Shown one piece after another: positions 59,779 to 64,000 of a DNA stretch of 64,000 nucleotides (its first letter is position 1; every line of letters starts with the position of its first letter). The notes beneath the pieces were generated by a model. That model was not told the DNA's origin. It saw only the letters and a program-made list of their open reading frames with translations, and did not search any database. The stretch comes from Bacillus sp. FJAT-28004. Lineage in GTDB: Bacteria; Bacillota; Bacilli; Paenibacillales; Paenibacillaceae. The stretch is from contig NZ_LGHP01000001.1 in the NCBI RefSeq assembly GCF_001280845.1, positions 3,046,356 to 3,110,355 on the forward strand. Direction: 5' to 3'. A program made the position numbers and the translations under genes.

Positions 59779-61329
59779 TTACTTGAAGACTGTTAACAAC
59801 GCTTTAGCTTCCTCATGCGCTGGCTCAAGCATCAGAACGCGATGCGTATATTCCGACGCTTCCGTCTCATCGCCCTCTTCATAGCAGCAAACCGCCAGCT
59901 TGTAGAATGCTTCTACAGTAATCGTTCCATCCTTCAGTGATTGCTCAAAATACATCCTCGCATCCTCATACAACTCCAGCTCATAGAGCAGGTTGCCGCA
60001 GTCCAAAGCTAAATGATGCTGCTCATTCATCGGATAATAACCAGCCCACATCATTTGAATGCCTTGTCGCAAATCTTCCGCTTCTTCGCCGCTGCTCTCC
60101 GGCAGCAGGAACTGTATGCGCTGAGCGCTTTGAATGAACAATTGCGCATCATAGCGGCTCAATCGCCAGAAGGCTAGAATAGAGTACAGCTCCAACGATT
60201 CAAGATGCTCGTCGAACCATAGCTTCATACTAAAGAAATCATCCGGTCCAAAACGCTCGACAAAACGGCGGTAAGCTAAACGTGTGTTAGCGTAGCTTGC
60301 AGGCTGCTCCAGCATGATAATGCAGCCCACATTCAAATTTTTATAGTGATGCTCGGTAAAATAGGATAACGCACCCTTTTGCTCAAAAACATGCTGTATC
60401 GCATGGTAATTGGCCGTTAGCGAAAAGCTCCCGTGATGAATAAGCTTGGGAGGTTCGGCAAATTCCCAGTTCTCCATTCGGTGATCGCCCTTATCTGCCG
60501 TAAGAAGTACAAACCCCACTTGCGATAAACGTCCGAGCCGCTCAAGACAGTCCAGCCCAATCTCCGGGAAGAGGATATGCGAATCCTCAAGCTTTTGCTT
60601 ATAAAGCTCGATCACATTCCGATATGGATACGACTCCTCTTCATATTCAGCAGCTCTTCGATAATGATACTCGGGCACCATTCTCCCCAGCATGTCTGAT
60701 GCGGCAGTTCCATCCGCCTCAGCAGCAGGAAACTCCAAGGAAACTCTGCATTCAAAAATGTTGCCTTCATCTACATAAATTAACTCCTGCGGAATGCTGT
60801 CAAAAAAATAATTAGCAATAATCAGCAGCGGCTGCTTCAAGTCAGCTGGCCTTATCGTGTCGCCCGATTGCGTCAGCTGCAGCTCTATATCCCGCACCGC
60901 ATCAAACTTAGCGAAATCGAGTATTCCCTGCTGGACGAACGGGTGCAAGCTTGGATGCTGCTGCCAATAGGTAATATTTTTGACTGGCAAATCACTTATG
61001 ATATAACGAAACGGCGGAAGCTCTATACCTGCAAAATCTATCATTTCACATAACTCCGTAAGCACTTGAAAGGCTAATCGGCCCGAACCCGCTCCAAGCT
61101 CAAGTATCGTAACTGGTTCCTCCGCTATACCGTCCAGTCTTGCTCTATCCTGCAGAAATCCAAATATGATCTCCGCATAAGCCGTCGCGATCACAGGATT
61201 ATTCGTAATGTACTGCGGCACTTCCTCGTTCTGCCATGCCTCAATGCCCTGCTCTTCAAAATAAGCACGCTGGAGCTCCCAAATAGGCGCTTCGCTAAAA
61301 CGGTAAATAGGCTGTTCGCTCTTGTTCAT
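59779..61329 (-). CDS. SAM-dependent methyltransferase with C-terminal TPR-like repeats
   Basis: 516 residues. The class-I methyltransferase motif I is VTILELGAGSGRLAFQVL (about residue 72) and later IANYFFDSIPQELIYV resembles the post-motif region. The domain resembles NDUFAF7/MidA-type proteins that methylate protein arginine, but key residues cannot be checked by eye. From about 430 the sequence is helical with TPR-like repeats (YELELYEDARMYFEQSLKDG and AFYKLAVCCYEEGDETEASE). The TPR part may bind a protein target. It is monocistronic; no terminator is clear before the repeats at its 3' side. Confidence 0.78.
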   Translation of the reverse strand: MNKSEQPIYRFSEAPIWELQRAYFEEQGIEAWQNEEVPQYITNNPVIATAYAEIIFGFLQDRARLDGIAEEPVTILELGAGSGRLAFQVLTELCEMIDFAGIELPPFRYIISDLPVKNITYWQQHPSLHPFVQQGILDFAKFDAVRDIELQLTQSGDTIRPADLKQPLLIIANYFFDSIPQELIYVDEGNIFECRVSLEFPAAEADGTAASDMLGRMVPEYHYRRAAEYEEESYPYRNVIELYKQKLEDSHILFPEIGLDCLERLGRLSQVGFVLLTADKGDHRMENWEFAEPPKLIHHGSFSLTANYHAIQHVFEQKGALSYFTEHHYKNLNVGCIIMLEQPASYANTRLAYRRFVERFGPDDFFSMKLWFDEHLESLELYSILAFWRLSRYDAQLFIQSAQRIQFLLPESSGEEAEDLRQGIQMMWAGYYPMNEQHHLALDCGNLLYELELYEDARMYFEQSLKDGTITVEAFYKLAVCCYEEGDETEASEYTHRVLMLEPAHEEAKALLTVFK

Positions 61330-61511
61330 TCTTTTAAACCTACTTTGCTTAATTTAATAAAAGGATTACAACAGACCCTATCCAAGTATCCTAGGTCAAA
61401 TCCATCAGCTTTAAACCTAGCATCTGCTTGCTGTGTTGTCTATACTGAGCATTTTTCGCTTCGCCCCTCCTATTGGCTGTCCACTATGTTAATAAAAACA
61501 AATATTGACAA

Positions 61512-61562
61512 TTATATTCATTCAGATTACTCTGAATTACAGAGTTATCTGAATGAATATAA
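61512..61562. promoter_or_regulatory. Nested inverted repeat upstream of the ABC exporter
   Basis: Outer arms TTATATTCATTCAGAT (61512-61527) and ATCTGAATGAATATAA (61547-61562), inner arms ACTCTG (61529-61534) and CAGAGT (61540-61545) around AATTA. All 22 positions pair except one T-T. It ends 29 nt before the start ATG. Probable operator for a dimeric repressor, or a leader hairpin. Confidence 0.7.
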
Positions 61563-61591
61563 ATGAATATACCTTTGAAAGGAATGGAGCC

Positions 61592-62515
61592 ATGCAGACC
61601 GTCATTAAACTCGATCAATTATGCAAGCGGTATGGTACCACTATCGCCGTCGATCATATTACGATGCAAGTGAATAAGGGAGAAATCTTCGGCATTGTAG
61701 GTCCGAATGGTGCTGGAAAAACAACAATAATCGAAATTCTCGAAGGTTTGCGAACCGCAGACAGCGGCGTTGCACTGGTCTTAGGCAAGGACATCCGCAA
61801 GCATTCGCAAGAAATTAAACAGCGAATCGGTGTTCTGCTGCAATCCACGTCCATGCCGGAAAAAGCTAAAGTTAAAGAAGTGCTGCACATGTTCGGCTCG
61901 TTATACAAAAAAACGGTAGATCCAAGTGAAATATCGGCATTCCTCGGTCTCGAGGATAAGCAGAACGCCTTCATCAAGTCGTTGTCCGGCGGGTGGAAGC
62001 AGCGCGTATCGCTGGCACTCGCTTTAATCAATGATCCGGAAATCATTTTTCTCGATGAGCCGAGCATGGGATTGGACCCGAACGCCCGCAATGAGATGTG
62101 GGAAATGATTCATCGCTTGAAGAAGCAGGGTCGGACGATTGTCGTTACGACTCACTACATGGAGGAAGCTGAATATTTGTGTGACCGAATTGCAGTAATC
62201 AGCCGTGGGAGGCTGGTCGCCCTCGATACCCCGCAGAAGCTAATCGCCATGCTGGGCGGAACAAAGCGTATCAGCTTCAAAAACCCAGGAAAAGCAGACA
62301 AAAAACGCTTCACTGAGCTTGCGTATGTCGCCTCTGTCGAGTACGAACCAGATATGATCAGGCTGCATTCGAGCGATATCGATGAAACATTAAAACAGCT
62401 GTTTCACTTGGCTGCACAGGATGATTGGACGGTCAGCGGGCTGCGGCTCGAGGATGCTTCTATGAACGATGTCTTTACCGAAATGACCTTGCAAGGTAAG
62501 GGGGCTGTGAGATGA
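61592..62515 (+). CDS. ABC-2 exporter ATP-binding protein
   Basis: 307 residues, DrrA/CcmA-type. Walker A GPNGAGKTT, signature LSGGWKQRVSLALALI, Walker B IIFLDEPSMGLDP and H-loop TTHYM are intact; a C-terminal regulatory tail follows. ATG 61592 (MQTVIKLDQL) has AAGGA about 9 nt upstream. Overlaps the permease by four bases. Works with it as a drug, antibiotic or lipid exporter. Confidence 0.94.
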   Translation: MQTVIKLDQLCKRYGTTIAVDHITMQVNKGEIFGIVGPNGAGKTTIIEILEGLRTADSGVALVLGKDIRKHSQEIKQRIGVLLQSTSMPEKAKVKEVLHMFGSLYKKTVDPSEISAFLGLEDKQNAFIKSLSGGWKQRVSLALALINDPEIIFLDEPSMGLDPNARNEMWEMIHRLKKQGRTIVVTTHYMEEAEYLCDRIAVISRGRLVALDTPQKLIAMLGGTKRISFKNPGKADKKRFTELAYVASVEYEPDMIRLHSSDIDETLKQLFHLAAQDDWTVSGLRLEDASMNDVFTEMTLQGKGAVR

Positions 62516-63258
62516 ATGCATTAATGCGTCTTATTGCTTTTGATTTCCGATTGTATTTGCGCGATTGGCTGACGATATTTTGGATGCTCGTGTATCCGAT
62601 TCTGATGCTGCTTATTTTTGGTTCCATATTCGGCAATCAAGCTGGTGCGGTGGAAGGCGCTCTTTTCATTGATTCTTATATACCCGCACTATGTGGCATG
62701 AATGTCATAACCGTATCCGTGTTCACGCTGAACATCAATATGATTACGCAGCGGGAGAGCGGTATACTGCGAAGATACCGGGTTAGCCCCATTCGTTCGA
62801 GTGCGGTACTGTTATCCCAATCCATTCAAGGCATCATTCTCGTAATGGCGGGTGCCATCGAGATTATCGTCATCGCCAGCTTAGTCTGGGATATTAAGTT
62901 CTCTGTATCTTCCATGCTCCTGCTCTTCGTTTGCCTGTTATTTGGTTGTCTCAGCTTCTTCAGCCTTGGCTTTGCCTTGTCTGGCCTTACCAATACAGCA
63001 GGTGCAGCTAGCGGTTTAGCTATGGCCGTATTCTTCCCAACTCTGTTCCTATCTGGCATTGCCATGCCCGTTGATATTTTGCCCACATTCATGCAAAGAG
63101 TAAGCGAATGGCTGCCCATGTCCTATTATGTGGATCTTGTTCGTGGCGTATGGCTGGGTGAACCCATTACGTCGTTTGGACTTGAATTTGTTATTATGAT
63201 TGGATTTGCGATTTGCTGCTGGGTGCTTGCGCTTCTCCTGTTCAGATGGGAGAAATAA
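62512..63258 (+). CDS. ABC-2 type transporter permease
   Basis: 248 residues, six helices, ABC-2 membrane protein. QRESGILRRYRVSPIRSSAVLLSQ is the conserved coupling region; FFPTLFLSGIAMPVDILPTFMQ is the late family motif. ATGA overlap with the ATPase shows translational coupling. Substrate unknown. Confidence 0.93.
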   Translation: MNALMRLIAFDFRLYLRDWLTIFWMLVYPILMLLIFGSIFGNQAGAVEGALFIDSYIPALCGMNVITVSVFTLNINMITQRESGILRRYRVSPIRSSAVLLSQSIQGIILVMAGAIEIIVIASLVWDIKFSVSSMLLLFVCLLFGCLSFFSLGFALSGLTNTAGAASGLAMAVFFPTLFLSGIAMPVDILPTFMQRVSEWLPMSYYVDLVRGVWLGEPITSFGLEFVIMIGFAICCWVLALLLFRWEK

Positions 63259-63293
63259 GGTGAGATTTGTTTTACGATTAAGGAGTGGTTAGG

Positions 63294-63890
63294 TTGAACA
63301 AAGAGCAGGATGCGGCACATGCTACAGAGTCTCTCCAGGCTTTGCGCGATATCGATTTTATAAAACAAATCATAACAAGAAATAAGAAGAAAATAGATCA
63401 ATCCCCGCCTTATTTATTCATTTGGGGAACCTACCTGATGCTGGGGATGATAGGCATGCAGTTCGACAGCACAACGTGGCCGATGTGGTTTTGGCCTATT
63501 GGCTCGGTCGCGGGTTCTATTCTCTCCGCCTTTATCGGTATTCGGCAATCTCGTCATAGCGCCTCACGAACCGGCGGCACCAACGGTTGGATGTTTGGGC
63601 TGCCTTTCCTGGTTATGATGGTGGCGGGATTTTTTATGATGGCGACGGGCATGGTGAACACCCAGTACATCCCTTTGTTCTGGTTCATGCTCGTTGGCAT
63701 TTTGTATGTCTCCATGGGTGCGATCTTGGGAAAAGGTCCGATGATGATCGGCATATGGTTTATTGTGCTTTCCGCAGCGACACGGCTCTTTTTTCTCGAC
63801 TATCAATTTTTGGTACTAGGACTGCTCGGTGGCGGAAGCGTCATCTTAGCAGGGGTATGGCTGCAGCTGCGTAGAGGGCGTCATGAGTGA
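63294..63890 (+). CDS. Small membrane protein in exporter operon
   Basis: 198 residues; about five hydrophobic segments after an amphipathic N-terminus with KQIITRNKKKI. No family recognised. The start is TTG at 63294, as AAGGAG lies 8 nt upstream. The stop overlaps the next gene by 8 bp, so the product probably belongs with the exporter or the following regulator. Confidence 0.75.
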   Translation: MNKEQDAAHATESLQALRDIDFIKQIITRNKKKIDQSPPYLFIWGTYLMLGMIGMQFDSTTWPMWFWPIGSVAGSILSAFIGIRQSRHSASRTGGTNGWMFGLPFLVMMVAGFFMMATGMVNTQYIPLFWFMLVGILYVSMGAILGKGPMMIGIWFIVLSAATRLFFLDYQFLVLGLLGGGSVILAGVWLQLRRGRHE

Positions 63891-64000
63891 CAATCTGCTG
63901 GATGCAATCGATGATACTATACATGCCAAAGCGCGCCTCGGCATTATGAGCTTGCTTATTGTACATGGCGAATGCGACTTCAGCTTTCTTCGCGGCGAAC
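63883..64000 (+). CDS. Winged-helix transcriptional regulator, N-terminal fragment
   Basis: The start ATG at 63883 overlaps the previous gene. The 39 visible residues (MSDNLLDAIDDTIHAKARLG onward, then LLIVHGECDFSFL) match the beginning of the short winged-helix proteins of the HTH_34 type that pair with small membrane proteins. Cut by the window end. Candidate binder of the inverted repeat at 61512-61562. Confidence 0.75.
   Translation, partial: MSDNLLDAIDDTIHAKARLGIMSLLIVHGECDFSFLRGE

Noticed and set aside
59164..59884. Short frames encoding repeated cysteine-rich peptides across the repeat block
   Set aside because: The frames come from the repeat sequence itself and share its 112-bp period; no ribosome binding site.

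Overview
The window reads as a chromosome segment of a Paenibacillus-like, spore-former-clade Firmicute. The reasons are strong GGAGG-type ribosome binding sites, moderate GC, very large secreted enzymes ending in S-layer-homology (SLH) domains, LplB/LplC-type sugar ABC permeases paired with lipoprotein binding proteins, membrane-anchored AraC regulators, cre-like CcpA boxes and a GlnR/TnrA-type box. This assignment is inference from gene content. I see no tRNA, rRNA, CRISPR array, prophage or intact insertion sequence.

Regions: (1) 1-4483: end of a SNF2 helicase, an ArsB/NhaD-type transporter, a Nudix hydrolase divergent from a lipoate ligase, and two very small genes. (2) 4724-17449: an amino-acid utilisation block on the minus strand. 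It holds a surface-anchored M28+M14 double peptidase, P5C dehydrogenase, proline dehydrogenase, arginase, ornithine aminotransferase and a polar amino-acid ABC importer. A GntR/FCD regulator diverges from it. The same TTGTATACAA-type palindrome precedes the peptidase, rocD and the ABC importer, which suggests one regulon from extracellular proteolysis through uptake to glutamate. (3) 17501-20672: a GGDEF/EAL sensor and two small proteins. (4) 21115-32318: carbohydrate functions, namely an SGNH hydrolase, a TIM-barrel/ThuA/Gfo-Idh-MocA operon, and a GH35-LplB-LplC-binding-protein operon with three LacI operators and a perfect cre box on its promoter. The LacI regulator itself appears to start at an ATC codon. 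(5) 32489-35408: a small Tat island (tatA, a GlnR/MerR-like regulator, tatC and a Tat-signal amidohydrolase) with a GlnR/TnrA box. (6) 35468-58481: an MFS exporter, then a glycan locus: SGNH esterase, SLH-anchored GH27, GH110-like alpha-1,3-galactosidase, two paralogous binding proteins sharing one LplBC pair, and a membrane AraC regulator. Next to it lie a GH95 fucosidase, an enolase-superfamily dehydratase and an SDR dehydrogenase under a second AraC regulator. (7) 58494-64000: 112-bp tandem hairpin repeats, a VOC protein, a methyltransferase-TPR protein and an ABC-2 exporter operon running off the end.

The most distinctive regulatory signal is in region 6. The promoters of GH27 and of the LplBC operon share an identical layout: two direct TGTACSTA half-sites, TATTAT 22 nt further on, and a cre-like box 12 nt after that, although the surrounding DNA is unrelated. 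This looks like a class-II AraC activator site with CcpA braking. Together the enzymes would strip fucose, alpha-galactose and possibly beta-galactose from a branched glycan at the cell surface and feed fucose into a non-phosphorylated pathway. Substrate assignments are inference.
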